64,000 nucleotides of DNA from Pempheris klunzingeri. Taxonomy: Eukaryota > Chordata > Actinopteri > Acropomatiformes > Pempheridae. Location: positions 12,747,721 to 12,811,720 of the forward strand of contig NC_092027.1 of NCBI RefSeq assembly GCF_042242105.1, in the 5' to 3' direction. Position 1 is the first letter of the stretch, and every line of letters starts with the position of its first letter. Shown here one piece after another: positions 34,472 through 47,483 of this stretch. The notes beneath the pieces are model-generated. The model saw only the letters and a list, made by a program, of their open reading frames with translations. It had not been told where the DNA came from and did not search any database. The translations under genes and the position numbers were made by a program.

Positions 34472-34838
34472 CTTAATTGGTGTTTGGCACGAACAGCATA
34501 GCAGGGTCCAGTGAAACAGTAGGTACATATCGCAGGTGGCAGATAGAGAAAGATGAGTGTCTGAGACTGAGACTACTGAGACTAGCTAGACGGCAGGATG
34601 GTTGCGCTGCATTCTTAGTTTGGTTTGACAGTTTGATCTAACCCGCAGCTCCTCAAAAGCTGAAATCAGCATTTTCACTGTGCACTCTGTGACAAAAGAA
34701 CACAGCTATCTTGCAACAATCTCAAGAGTCGCAACGCTCCATTGAAAGGAAGAAACAGGGAGTCAGTGAATAACCACACAAAGATCATCCAATGCCAAAG
34801 ATCCATGAACAGAGTCAGGTTAAAGGACCACCTGTAAT
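34472..34838. other. Gene-free spacer
   Basis: No exon or repeat recognised. It ends with the left copy of the L1 target duplication (34,822-34,838). Confidence 0.45.
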
Positions 34839-36649
34839 TGGTCACCGCTCTATCTCTCTCTGTGGGGCAAGGTTAATGTTATAAAGATGAACTGTGCTCC
34901 CAAAATAAATTATATTCTTCAGTCTCTTCCATTGAATATCCCTACCAAGTACTTTAAACAATTCGATTTACTTTGCAAAAAGTTTCTCTGCAATGGCAAA
35001 AAGCCAAGAATGCGTCTAGGAAAACTACAAAAACCAATAGAAAAAGGAGGTCTGGGCCTTCCAAATATGCTATTTTATTACTACGCATTTAGCTTGAGAC
35101 ACCTGGCACACTGGGCACTTCCCCCGGAAAGAGCCCCCCCCATGGTACACAATAGAACAATCACTCTGCACCTCATTTCCCCCATTGTTGTTCTTGTCTG
35201 CTAGAATGCCACCAAATGCTTGATACCATCCCATCATTTCTCATTTACAGGAAATCTGGAGGAAAGTGGCTGGTATCACTAAAATAAACCCATATTTATG
35301 TAAGTCTTCCGGATTATGGGACAATCCCAAACTCCTAATTGGCAAATCCTCAGTGATATGGAAAGAGTGGGTGAGCAAAGGGATCCATACTGTGGGTCAT
35401 CTATATGAAAGAGACATACTTAAGTCTTTCGGCAACCTGGTCGAGCAGTTCGGTTTGGCTAATGATCAATTTTGGAGATACCTCCAATTAAGAAACCTCC
35501 TGGTTAGCATCTTTGGCTCTCCACAGGCTTCCCCCCAGGGCCTGGACCTTCTGAAAGACATCTTACGCACTGCAGAGTTAGGACATGAGGCCTCCCACTA
35601 TTATTCCATGGTTATAAATAATTCTGGCCTTAGTAGCACCACAGCCATAAAGGCAATGTGGGAAAAAGATTTGGACATTTTTATCGAAGAACAAGATTGG
35701 GCTAAAATTATTGGTATTACTAAATATGTCTCCAGAGACATCAGAATAAGACTGATACAGTTCAAAATTCTCAACAGATATTACTGGTACCTGAGCAGCC
35801 TATTTAGATTAGGGCTCAAAGACACCCCAGAATGCTGGAGATGTAACAGGGGTGACAGGGGATCTAGTACACGCACTATGGTCATGCCCAAAAGTACAGG
35901 CTTTTTGGACCAAGATTCATAATTATATTTCAGAGATAGCGGGGATAGACTACAAACTCTGCCCCGAGCTATACATACTAGGGAACCCTAAAGCCATCAA
36001 CCACATGGTAAAACCTCTAGCTAACTGGGCCCAGACAAGCATCATGATTGGCAAACCGATAATAATGAGAAAGTGGAAAGACGCTGTGGGCCCATTATTT
36101 CAGGAATGGGTCTCAGAACTGGGAAGGGTGGCAGCATTTGAGAAAATATCATACAGTCTGATGAATGAGGTAGAGGAGAAGTATAATGATAAATGGGGAA
36201 TGTTTCTGCAATTTCACTCATTACACGGGACCTGATGGGCTCATTCTCTTTTTTTTGTTTCTTTATTATTATTATTACCCCCCCACTTTCTATTGTCAAC
36301 TTGTATTCTATTCATCGGTGTCAATCTTCGTCTCATTTAATCATCTGTACTTGTGATGTGTATATGTATATGTGCATGTATATACGTGTGTATGTGTATA
36401 TATGTGGTAATGGCGCTTCACAAGTGAGCACATAGACATAATATGGACATGATTTCAATGTTTAAGGATTATGGTTTCTCATGCGACAGTGGTACAGTGG
36501 ACATTGGACAGACCTTTATGCTGAAGTTCCTACTCCAGCCACACAAACACTGCCTTGGGTTCCCTGTTTTGTTTTGATGTATTTGTAGTTCTGTTGGGTT
36601 CTTGTATTGTAAATGTAAAAACATAATAAAAACTTAAGTCATAAAAAAA
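34839..36649 (+). mobile_element. 5'-truncated L1-like retroposon with 17-bp target duplication
   Basis: Frames at 34,887-35,204, 35,266-35,922 and 35,852-36,235 together give the C-terminal third of an L1-clade ORF2: the post-RT region with GGLGLPN, then a Cys-rich ECWRC...H end. They are broken by stops and frameshifts. The copy ends with AATAAA and a short A tail. AAAGGACCACCTGTAAT stands on both sides (34,822-34,838 and 36,650-36,666), proving insertion by target-primed reverse transcription. Not functional. Confidence 0.93.
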
Positions 36650-36666
36650 AAAGGACCACCTGTAAT

Positions 36667-37965
36667 GACGAGACCACACTTAAGGGTACAAACTCATCAG
36701 GTGCTAAATAGACATACAAGGGAACATATTTTTAGAATGGCACATTGGTCTACTAATCCAATGCATCTTGTGCCCTGCTGTTGCAAATCTACAGTTTTGG
36801 TGTTTTATGTTATGTTTCGTAATAAGAGTTCATTTAATTAGGGTATTATAACAGTTTAGCTTACTAAAATAAGTCTGTTACTAACCCCAATCAGAAATGC
36901 ATAAGCTCGAGTCACATTAAAAAAAAAAAAAATAGCATGATACCAACATAACGTGCATGCAAATGAATTGTTGTCTATCCAAATAAAATCTTGAAAACAC
37001 ATGAAACATTAGCTATACAACACAAGACCAATATGACGATGCCACCATCACCCACAGTGATAACCTTTGACACAGAGGGGAGAGATAAAGAATTGGTTTG
37101 TTTGAGGCGCCTGGAAATTTTTATGACAACTCAGAAGGCTTAGTTTCACTTTCAAAAACTCATTTGATCTAAACCAGTAGCACAATCTATTGACAAGTTT
37201 GCTTCCTTGATATTTGGTTGCCATTAACAACTGAACCATCTCCATGACAACCAAGCAAACCCAATCCAATGACGAAAGCCAAAATATGTGGCTGGAAGCA
37301 CTGACACAAAACTACAGATTATGTCAGGCCATTAATCCATTTGAATAAAAAAATAAAAATAAAATTTGCACATTTATACTCAACATCATTGCTTAACATT
37401 TTTAACCATCTTCCTATACCAGAGAAGAACGGTGTGACGTGCTTTAAGTTTAAGGTTTGTTACACAGAACCATCTCAGAGGTCGTCCGTAGAAACAGCAG
37501 ACACCATGGATGTATAAAGAAACCTGGATACAGCGTTGGAAGCGGGGCTCCAATCATTCCTGTGAAAGGTGCCCGGCAGTAAAAGTATCCGGATCGTCTG
37601 CATGGTTGGGGCCCACAGAGCATGTGCATTAGCACCTTGAGCCTGCCGAGCCTGTTGGCCCTCCACTAATTGAAATGGGGATAAGATTATTTCATCGTGC
37701 TGCTCTCCTAGACTTTCCAAATGTTATCGGGCCAGATGGATCAAATTCTGAGGAAATGTGCCATTTTTGCGGGTTGTAACTCTCAAGCAGATTTATCTGC
37801 TGATTTATACATTGCGTGCACAATTAAGCAAGTTGTATTCCTGAGGATTCATTTTACTTTTGAAGAAATACAGTGCTCTTAGTCAATCCAAAATGTTATT
37901 AAACCTCACACCTGAGTATTTAACAAAGGAAAAATGAGTTTTGGCTTTCTCAGGAGAATATCTAT
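36667..37965. other. Gene-free stretch
   Basis: AT-rich. Two overlapping minus-strand frames at 37,450-37,720 are open, Pro- and aromatic-rich in one frame, but have no splice context or family similarity I can name. Nothing else seen. Confidence 0.4.
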
Positions 37966-40880
37966 ATGTGCACAATTATGAGGCAACTAAATGAAAAACT
38001 AAAACTATCCCATCTCACTTGGTTATTTTCATTTATTTAAGTAAGAATAACAAATAAACAACTTGAAATTTACAAATAAACACTTCTGACATGTCAACAA
38101 ATATTCAGTGACCAGTATAGCCACCCTTCTTTTTAATAACTGTTTTGAGCCTTACATCCATGGAGTCTGTTAGTTTCTTGACCTGCTGATGATCAACTTC
38201 CAGCCTCCCAAATGCTGTTCAAAGAGGTGTATTGTCTTCCCTCACTCTAAATCTCACTTTTAAGAAGGGCCCACAAGTTCTCAATAGGGTTTATTCTGTC
38301 ATCTTTAATGCCTTTGCTGGCTAGCCACATTACTGTGTACACCCCTGCCCCCGGCCGATGCTGCTGCTGCCTGTGTGCTCATACACAGTGTAGTGTCCCT
38401 TATCAGGAGACTTTAATCATGCATCGCTGTCTGCCACTCTCCCCACATTCAGCCAGTATGTGGACTGCTACACCAGAGACAATAAAACCTTGGACTTACT
38501 GTATGCAAACACCAAGGATGCATACAGTTCATCACCCTTCCCCCTGCTGGGCCGCTCAGATCACAACCTGGTACATACCTTTGATGAAGAAACAACCCCC
38601 ACCAAAAGGTATGTGAAGAAGTGGTCTGAGGAGGCCACTGAGGCGCTGCACGACTGTTTTCACACCACTGACTGGGATGTGCTGTGCAGCCCCCATGGCC
38701 TGGGTGACCCTGGGTGACCTCAGAACTAAAGGCCCTGCTGAAGGAGAAGAGGGTTTTTAGATCTGGGGACAAGGAGGAGCTGAAGAGGGTGCAGAAGGAG
38801 CTGAAGAAGAAAATCAGGGAGTGCAAGTCCAGCTACAGGACCAAGATGGAGCACCACTTGCAAACCAACAATGCAAAGGTGGTCTGGAGTGGACTGAAGA
38901 CCGTCTCTGGTCACAGCAGAGGCCATGAGAGGAGAGGGCAAACAAACTGGATCTGTTTTTCAACAGATTTGACTCTGCCCCCATTCCTCCCCCCACTCAT
39001 CAAAGCACAGACCATACCAGCACTCTGCCAACCCCCTGACCACCCATCTTCATCTCCACCTCAGGCCTCTCCATAACAGCTGACCAGGTGAGAAGTGAGC
39101 TAAGGAAGACCAAGGCGAAGAAAGCCGCAGGTCCTGATGACATCAGCTCCAGACTGTTGAAGGACTGTGCAGACCAACTCTGTCAGGTGCTTCTGCACAT
39201 CTTCAACCTGAGCCTGAGTCTGGAGAGGGTCCCTGCTCTGTGGAAGACTTCCTGCGTGGTTCCGGTCCCAAAGACAACACACCCGGGGGGGCTCCACCAC
39301 TTCAGACCTGTGGCCCTCACCTTTCACCTGATGAAGACCATGGAGAGGATCATCCTTAACAACCTCCGCCCCCTGGTGAGCTCAAATCTGGATCCACTGC
39401 AGTTTGCTTACCAACCAGGCATTGGAGTGGATGATGCAGTCATCTACCCGCTTCACAGATCCCTGGCTCACCTGGAGAACACCGGCAGCACTGTGAGAGT
39501 CATGTTCTTTGGATCATGTTGAAGGCACTGGAGAAGTCAGCCATCACTGCTCAGGGTGAAGCTGGAAAGAGCAGGAGTGGACTGTCACCTGGCTGCATGG
39601 ACAATGGACTACCTCACCAACAGGCTCCAGGACTGTGTCTGACATGGTGGTCTGCAGCACAAGGGCCCCACAGGGGACAGTACTCTCCCCCTTCCTCTTC
39701 ACCCTGTACGCCTCGGCCTTCAGGTGCAACACTGGGAGCATCCACCTCCAGAAGTTCTCCGATGATAAAGCCATCGTCATCATGTCAGAGGGGGACGAAT
39801 AGGAGTACCGGGAGGTGGTCACCAACTTTGTTGACTGGTGTGAGCTAAACCATCTTCAGCTCAACACCAGCAAGACAAAGGAGATGGTGATTGATTTCCG
39901 CAGGACGACACCCCAGACTGCACCGGTGAACATCCAGGGATTGGACATTGGGAGGGTGGAGACCTTCAAATACCTGGGTGTTCACCTCAATGACAAACTG
40001 GACTGGTCATACAATACAGATGTCCTGTACAAGAAGGGCAAAAGTCGTCTTCACCTGCTGAGGAGACTGAGGTCCTTGGGAGTGTGCAGGACTCTGCTCT
40101 GGACATTTTATGACTCGGTGGTGGCGTCTGCAGTCTTCTATGCAGTGGTCTGCTGGGGAGGAGGGAGCACGGAAAGGGACAGAAACTGAACAGACTGGTC
40201 AGGAGGGCCGGTTCTGTCCTGGACTACTCCCTGGACTCCATAGAGGAGGTGGGTGGATCAATAAAATCCATCATATCTTATCTTAACTAGCTCATCATTA
40301 ATAATAGCAGCCCATACCAGTACCCCACCTCCACCTTGCTGGCGTCTGACTCGAAGTGGAGCTCTGTGCCCATTAGTGATCCTGCCACAGGCCCATCCAT
40401 TGGGTCTGTCAAGAGTCACTCTCATTTCATCAGTCCATAAAATCTTTCTTCAGATATCTCTTGGCCCAGTCTTGACGTTTCAACTTCTGAGTCTTGTTCA
40501 GTGGTGGTCGTGTTTCAGCCTTCCTTACCTGGGCCATGTCTTTGAGCACCGAACACCTTGTACACCTTGTACACTCTAGGTAGGTTGCATTTCTGGAATA
40601 TGGCAGCACTGGAGGTTAATGGGTTCCTGCTAGCTTTGTTTAATTATTCTCAAGTCTTTAGCAGTTCAATTGTGTCCTTTTTTTCTCCACATGTTTCTTG
40701 CAACCCTGTTGACTATTTGCAACAAAACGTTTGTTCGGTGATCACGCCTCAGTGGCTTGGCTACTTCAAGAGTGCTGCATCCCTCTGAAAGGCATTTGAC
40801 AATTTTTGACTTCATTGTTGTAATTACAGTTTGGGCACTGCGTAAAATTGGCTTCAAAGCCTGGTGCACTTAGACCCTAA
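37966..40880 (-). mobile_element. Tc1/mariner-type transposon, split by an L2-like insertion
   Basis: Two pieces of one transposase on the minus strand. 40,869-40,286 holds the N-terminal helix-turn-helix region and runs to VWAAIINDEL. 38,330-38,060 resumes with WLASKGIKDD and NPIENLW, the motif around the catalytic acidic residue in this superfamily. Stops and deletions break both parts. The L2-like element lies exactly between them. Outer ends are approximate; TGTGCACAATTATGAGGC at 37,968 may be near one terminus. Confidence 0.8.
38331..40285 (+). mobile_element. L2-like non-LTR retrotransposon, decayed
   Basis: Plus-strand frames give, in order, part of an apurinic-type endonuclease (GRSDHN near 38,552), a linker, and reverse transcriptase blocks (KKAAGPDDISSRLLK at about 39,117; RPVALT; LQFAYQPG; FSDDKAIV near 39,755) followed by the KYLGVHL region. 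Frameshifts and stops (e.g. about 39,520 and 39,799) inactivate it. It ends in AATAAA and ATCTTATCTTA repeats as other L2-like copies do. It is inserted into the Tc1/mariner transposase. Confidence 0.88.
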
Positions 40881-43800
40881 CCCTAGAGGCTTGGCAGTCA
40901 CATTTGAAAAATACTTGACAAGTGACTGGATGAACCATCTGTCTCACACAGGCTACCTTCAACCAATCAGCTCAACAAACCATGCAACATAGTTTAAACC
41001 CTTGCCAGAGCCAGTTGGAAAGGTGCCATTCTTTACTCTTCTTTCAATGAATACTCTCACGTTCAGATGTAACTGATGCTTTAGCAGCATCCACACTCAT
41101 CTCTTTAGGGGCTTCCGTATTGTTTTCGAACGAACAGTTGCTTCTCGCTGACGTCACACTAAAACCCGGTCATTAGCTGACACCGATTGGTCCCAACAAC
41201 TGTGGCTTTGGATACAACCCATAACTTGGAGCCCAGTCTAGGCATTTTTCATAGTAGTAGGCAGCTGTGTGAACATCTGATTGATGTACAGAAAAAAAAG
41301 GATAAGTAAACTGTCCATAAAGTGAACCACTGGTGACAAAAAAAAAGCCCAGAAGCTCCTAGTAGTCATCATGGAGGCCAGGGTGGAGCTCAAAGCATGA
41401 GGGTAATACCTTTTGGATGCTCTTTGAAAAGAGAGAAACAGTCTGTGAGGTTGGTTGGATGTTTTATGGTGTTGCTGGCTTGTTCTGGCATCTTCCAATG
41501 CAGATGTTCGTCATGGTGGGGAGATTGGTACCAGGGGTGCCTTTCATTATGGCAATTCATGTTTTTTCGCCTCCTCTCACTTCCTGTGACACAGAAATTG
41601 TTTCCCAATCCCCCGTCACGGAGAGTCTTCCAGTCCCTTAAATGCTCAGAGCAAGGAAACACTGGTGCTTCCTTTGGCTCCTCTGCCCACGCATCTCTTT
41701 CTCACATCCTAACTGAGTGGAGCAAGTAAGGGACAGATCAGTTTCCATGACCTAACAATCAGGAGGAGAACTAAAAAGTTTCTCTCAAAAAGTTTCTGAA
41801 AGAAACTTGTTTTCCACGGCATCTGGTGCACAGATAATATTTCTATCTGTTGCCACTATTTGGCGCAATGACTGTGGTCAATTGGCATATATATGCATGT
41901 CTTCAGGCCTGGACTTAAAACGTTGAGAAGTTTGAAACACACTGGATAATCTACACTGAAGGTACAATAACTTCCTGTGTCATGGCCAGAAATAGAAATT
42001 TGACAGCTCGCTACAGGTACGCCACTCAAGTTTTGTGGAGACCTTCGACACCTTTTCATGGTCAAGGTCTTTTCTACAAGGTGACTAAGTTTGAGGTGGA
42101 TCGGATCAACCCCATACATGTAGATTAAATGTAGCGGGGGCTAGTTCGTTGAAGATTTGTAAGGGGCGGCGACAAAGGCGTCACCACGGTGAACAAAATC
42201 AACGTGTTGAGATTTTCCTGACCAAATTTGAAGTGGATCTGGTCAACTGGCTTGTCTTGAGACATCATAGCGCAAAACATAGCATTTCCTGTTGCCACTA
42301 GGTGGTGCTATGACTGTAACTGAATATTGACATGTGGACATCTCCAGGGCGCGACTCTCAAACATGTTAAGCCTGGTGCTGATTGGATCATGTAAAGTCT
42401 AATTATGAACAACTTCTTCTTCTTGTTTCATGGATGAAACACCGAAATTTTAGGCCTCACCCACACCGCTTGGTGAAAACTCAAGCTTTTAACAACTTTT
42501 CACCGTCAAGGTCTTTCTTACTGGCTGACCAAGTTTGAAGTGGATCGGATCAACACCCTCGGACTAGTTCGTTCATTTATGATCCCTTTGAGTCGCCAAA
42601 AATGCACGAAAAATTCAATATGGCCAACTTCCTGTTGGGTTTTGGTCATCACATCAAGAGACTTTTTGTACATCTTGACGAGATACATGTACCTACCAAA
42701 TTTCATACACGTACGTAAAACGCAATTCCAGGTCTTGAATTTAGGGGGCGCTATGGAGCCATTTTGCAACATCCATTTGCAAGACCCATAAAATACAGAA
42801 TTTTTCACCACAACTGATGCATGTGCAAAGTTTCATGAGTTTGAATATGTTCAGGCCCTCAGGAATTGAAGAAGAATTCCTTTGCACGACAGTCGGCAAA
42901 ATAAATGACATAGGCTCTGCTTTCCTGCAGTAGGAAGCCATTTTCCTGCTCCCTCTCCACTAACGCTGATACCCTTGTATAAACTGAGCTTTTACATCAA
43001 AGTGCTCTGAGCTTCATGTCAGCCTCTCTTCCATTCCTGCCTGTTGTGTGCATAACATCATCACCCCTCTCCCTCATTACAACCTGTGTGTGTGCGTGTG
43101 TGTGTGTGTGTGTTTTCTACCATAGGGATTTAAAGGCTGGTGTTGATTTTTAAAGCACATTTTAGACTGGGGTGATGTGGTGTAAAAGACAAGTGTTGTG
43201 CTAAAGAAAATCAATTTGCAAGTTGCTAAGACTGATTTATTGATATTAATGATACGGATTATGAAGAATTACATAAGAATGTGCTGAAGTATGATGTGTT
43301 GATTAACCTTAATGAAGTAGGCTAAGACAAGTAGGGATTTCATGGTAAGGACAATAATTACTCAAAACATGGTTTATAATCTCTTCACTGCACCAACTGT
43401 AACCTTGTGTGACCCTCACTGTATCACATCTACTCTTTGTGTTAAAACAAGTGCACTTACATTAAACCTTGTTATTTTTTTTAAAAAAGGCCGCAAGGAA
43501 GATTTGAGAAATAAGGGTGTAAAAAGAAGAAGCAACTTGGATAAAAAAATGTTCTCCCTTTGCTGCCGGCATTAAAGGTTTTGCTGCTCTGGACTCTGAC
43601 TCCTGATGACTTCTTGAGCTCAACTGAAGAGGCTATTTTTCCTGACTCCTGTTAGCTCATTTTTGGACTCAACTACAAAGTTTTTCCTGCCTAACTGACC
43701 ACTGCTAAACTACTTTGAATCTGGCCCTGTGGCCTTGAACCTTGGTTCTTTGCCACAACAGTGACTTGACATTTCTCATATTTTCAAAGTGCGCCTCCAT

Positions 43801-43954
43801 GAAAACTCTCTTTACAGTATTAATACTTCCTGGTGTTCGGTGAATAAATGCAAATTAAAGTTTCTCCTCAAATATGCCTCCTACTTAAAATCTACAACTA
43901 ACACATCACAACTCCCTGTCGTGCTGCCCTGTCCTGCTCCACATGTGCAGCTTT
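40881..43954. other. Gene-free stretch with old interspersed repeats
   Basis: Segments at about 41,850-42,950 carry phrases such as GAAGTGGATCGGATCAAC and CACTAGGTGGTGCTATGAC several times. They form a decayed, internally repetitive family common in fish genomes; I cannot name it. A (GT)n run lies at 43,084-43,111. The rest (40,900-41,850 and 43,120-43,950) shows nothing recognisable. Confidence 0.45.
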
Positions 43955-44298
43955 TGATATGTTTTGTGTATCTGACATGATATGTGTGTGTGTCTTCTCT
44001 GTGGTTGTTAATGTAAGAGAGCCAGATAGGATATATGTGTTGATATAAGGACACGGTACTGTTGGATGAATTCCCAAGTAAGACATTAACTATGCATTCG
44101 TCTGTATTTGGACAAAAGGGGGTCTTGATACTGCCAGGGGTTACACCGTCTGTACGAGACATAGAATTGGCTTTACGTCTTTCCAGGCTTCCATGGCGCC
44201 TGTTAGAAAACTGATCTTTTTGTAATAAACCTATTTTTATGGAACAAGTCGTTGTCAGCGGACGTTTTCCTTTCATCGGTACCTGAAGAGTCACGACA
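43955..44298 (+). mobile_element. Solo LTR, family 1, copy C
   Basis: Matches copy A with an internal deletion: it shares the GATATG start, GGACAAAAGGGGGTCTTGA, the TGTTAGAAAACTGATC block, the AATAAA, and the GAGTCACGACA end. Confidence 0.85.
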
Positions 44299-44520
44299 CA
44301 CGTCAGCGGTCAGTTAACTCCATGTAATTCACGCTGATCAGCCAAACCTATTCACGACTGACCATCATGGACGCGTTAAAATTGGGAATATAATTGCGAA
44401 TATATTCATGCAGCAGGATTAAAAGCTACACCGTGCACAGAAAAACACCACACACAGCGCGACTGTGCCTGACTTTTGTCTAAACACTGACGGTTTCATG
44501 CAATTTCTCCATTTTTGGAG

Positions 44521-44558
<38 letters not shown>

Positions 44559-44882
44559 CACCCACCTGACAGCCCAAACTCTTGTGCTCCATTGTCAAAA
44601 GTCACTGTCGCTGCTAGAAAACTAAAAGTGCATCTAAAACAAAAATAATGCACCGCCAAGGTTGCGGCTCTTTTTAAAATATAGTTTCTGGGGGAGATAA
44701 AATACTCCGATGTGCAGGCGTCGCTTTCTGGCATCGGACAGGTGCAAAGAATCCGGCCAAGAGTGAAGTGATGTGCAGCAGCTGCGGTGATTATAAGCTG
44801 TGCTCTTGTTGTGGGCTGGGAGCCCCGACATGCGCCAGAGGTAAAGGTCGAAGATCAGGATTCTCAGACATCATCTGGAGAC
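44299..44882. other. Gene-free spacer with an AC microsatellite
   Basis: Holds an (AC)n run at 44,522-44,557. A few short frames occur near 44,640-44,880 but none can be supported as coding. Confidence 0.45.
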
Positions 44883-45135
44883 TGTTGTGGGAGGGAGACC
44901 CCCAATTTGGGCCAGAGAATAAGTGTCAATCTTCTCTTTCCAGGTTCAAAGTTTGTCAAAGTTTCAAAAATCAAAGAATCAATTTTCCAAATAGGCACCG
45001 GGAGACTTCCGAGTTCAGCGCAGTAGAGGTTTATTGTCGACAACAAAGCCCGAGACCTGAACAAGATAAAATCCTGAACAGTTCTAACACACAATGCAAG
45101 GGTCCCTTCATTTATAGCCCCAAATCAGCAGGCTG
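44883..45135 (-). mobile_element. Solo LTR fragment, family 2
   Basis: Reverse orientation of the LTR end at 5,988-6,154: TGTTGTGGGAGGGAGACCCC at one side, AGTAGAGGTTTATTGTCGAC in the middle and the complement of GGGCTATAAATGAAGG at the other. An extra segment of about 80 bases (44,915-44,995) is present compared with the other copy. Confidence 0.75.
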
Positions 45136-45967
45136 ATCTCATCTGCCTGTCCCCTCGCATCTGCCCCCAACCAATTAAAATATACCTCACTTTACAAGGA
45201 GGAGTTTACCCCTCTGGTTTTGGTTCGACCTGATCACTTTGTTTTACCAGCTGGGATTGGCTTCAGCTCCAGATAATGGATGGATGGATGGACTTTGTTT
45301 TACCACTGGGCAGTTATTATGTTTATTTATCCTGCAGCACCTCCTGTTGGCACCATAAGGATCCAAATCCTTATTCTTTATTTAAAAAAAACAAAAGTAT
45401 TTACTCCAATTTACACCATCAGGCTCTGGTTTGTTGTTACTGCATTTAAAAAAAAAAAAAAAGTGTAAAATGTGATATTTGGTTACATTCTGGTTACATT
45501 GATTCACACTCATTTTGATTGGTTACATGTTCCATCACACTTGTTAGGGTGATGGAACAGGGTTACACTGTCTGTACCTTGTTGGAACCGAGCTTCACTC
45601 GTATTCCTGGATTCTTTTGATAAGGCAAAGTAGGCACGGAAAGTAGTTGAACAAGCACAAGTTTAATCAGTTTTCTTTCTGCAGAAAGAGGAGATCAAAT
45701 ACAGCAATCACACACCAAGTGAACCCAAAAGATCTCAGCTCGTGTCTCTGTGTGTGTGCTTTTTATACAGTCAATCTGTTCCTGTTTCTGCTGGTTTGTC
45801 GGTTTCAAGGTCTAACAGTCAAGGTCTAACCGTCACACACAGTACTTCCTGTCCTTATTCTGCACACTATGTGCATGTGCCTTGATATGAAGCTGATTAA
45901 GTGGACATGATTATTACACAAATATCACACTATGTTTACCATATATGGTGGTATACCGATCCCACAA
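45136..45967. other. Gene-free stretch
   Basis: A GATGGATGGATGG run at about 45,276-45,290, preceded by GGGATTGGCTTCAGCTCC, looks like the tail of a fish SINE-like repeat. A poly-A run lies at 45,447-45,461. Nothing else recognised. Confidence 0.4.
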
Positions 45968-46120
45968 CCTAGAATTGGCTGAGCGTCTTCCCAGGCTTCC
46001 ATGGTGCCTGTTAGACAACTGATCTTTTTGTAATAAACCTACTTTTATGCAACAAGTCGTTGTCAGCGGACGTTTTCCTTTCATCATCTGCACATCATCG
46101 GTACTTGAGGAGTCACAACA
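45968..46120 (+). mobile_element. Solo LTR fragment, family 1, copy D
   Basis: Only the 3' third of the LTR is present, from CTAGAATTGGCTGAGCGTC through TGTTAGACAACTGATC and the AATAAA to GAGTCACAACA. Confidence 0.85.
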
Positions 46121-46609
46121 ATACTAAGTCAATGCGTTACATATCTTGATCAATTTATACTACATCTTAATCAACACTTAATATTATAATATTAAAAAGA
46201 AAGCATGCCCAAGCATGCCCAGGCATGTTTTGATAATTGGAAAGTCCCAAAGAGCCCCACTATGAGGGCATCAAAGCTGATATACTAACTTTAACCAATG
46301 GAATTATAATGGTGTCAAATTGCCAACCAATGAAAATGGTTATTTGATGGTGTGATGGTTAGAATACAGGCGGAGCCTTCAGAGACTCCAGGGAATATAA
46401 CCAGGTGTGTTGTCCAGTAGAGCTCAGAGCTCTCTGGGTGCATTTAATGTGCAAATAGAGTGTTCTTTCTGAGGGCTGAAGAGTTTCCTTTTTGAGTATT
46501 TCCTGTGGTTGGGGACTTTCCACAAACAGTCACCTGTTTTGGGGGGGACTTTCTGCTTCTAATAGAAGTAGAAGTAGGAGTATGACACATCCCTTGGAAC
46601 TCTGTTCTA
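46121..46609. other. Gene-free spacer
   Basis: A direct repeat AGCATGCCC occurs twice at 46,203-46,222. No gene, LTR end or coding similarity is visible. Confidence 0.4.
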
Positions 46610-47130
46610 CAGCTGGTAAAAGTTAATCGTCTTAGAAACAACTGGTGGACAATCGTGACGGGTTGCTGCTCAACCTGAGGGACCTGGGTTTGGCCAAACT
46701 CACCCCTAAAGAGTCCTGGGCAAAAAATTCTCCCACTTGTTGGTACTGAAATGTGAAGTAGGGGAGGGCTGCTGTGGGCTGAAGCAGCATCACAGCTGTG
46801 GACAAGAAGAGACTGGACAAGCTCATCAAGAAGGCCAGCAATATTTCTATCTATCTTTTTATCTCACTTCACAATGTGCAATACTTTGTTTTATATCTTC
46901 CCCTTCTTTTTTATATTCCTCCCATGTAAATTGTTTCTATTTTTATACTTCCTCTTGTCTAAACAGTTGTTTTATATCTCCTCCTGTTTCCGCTAGTTTA
47001 TTATTCATTGTTTATATTGTATTATACTGAATGCTCTATTTTTGTTATTTTTCCCCGTCATGGGACTAATAAAGGAATATCTTATCACATCTTGTCTTAT
47101 GATATCTTATCTTATCTTATCTTATCACCA
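46610..47130 (+). mobile_element. L2-like retroposon, 3' end
   Basis: Contains the fragment DKKRLDKLIKKAS (about 46,799-46,838), a C-terminal signature of fish L2-like elements, then a T-rich 3' UTR, ACTAATAAAGGAATATC, and a tail of TTATC repeats (about 47,080-47,127) instead of poly-A. Confidence 0.75.
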
Positions 47131-47175
47131 ACTAACCCATTCTGGAATCCCACCGCAACCAAACTGAATAGAAAG

Positions 47176-47483
47176 TGTTGTGACTCCTCAAGTACCGATG
47201 ATGTGCAGATGATGAAAGGAAAACGTCCGCTGACAACGACTTGTTGCATAAAAATAAGTTTATTACAAAAAGATCAGTTGTCCAACAGGGTCTTGTCCAA
47301 ATACGGAGGAATGCACAGAAATGGTCACTCTTTAGAAGTCACCCTACAACACTATGACCCTACCACACCATGACCCTATAGGTTAACACATACCATACCT
47401 CCTCTCTGGCTCTTACCTAAACATCCACAGAGAGGACATACACATATCACATATCAGAGACACATACCATATCAGATACCACA
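47176..47483 (-). mobile_element. Solo LTR, family 1, copy E (reverse)
   Basis: Starts TGTTGTGACTCCTCAAGTAC and ends GATACCACA, the complements of the family 1 ends, with the complement of GTCGTTGTCAGCGGACG between. It is shortened in the middle relative to copy A. Confidence 0.85.

Noticed and set aside
34620-34760. Minus-strand text resembling the 58-nt exon of module 8 (TVKMLISAFEELR)
   Set aside because: The in-frame acceptor is poor and no donor in the right phase follows, so chance similarity could not be excluded.
37450-37720. Two overlapping minus-strand frames with Pro/aromatic-rich text
   Set aside because: No splice signals, start context or family similarity; surrounded by repeats.
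43084-44557. Regular short repeats as a possible CRISPR-like array
   Set aside because: These are AC/GT microsatellites in a eukaryotic genome, with no spaced unique units.
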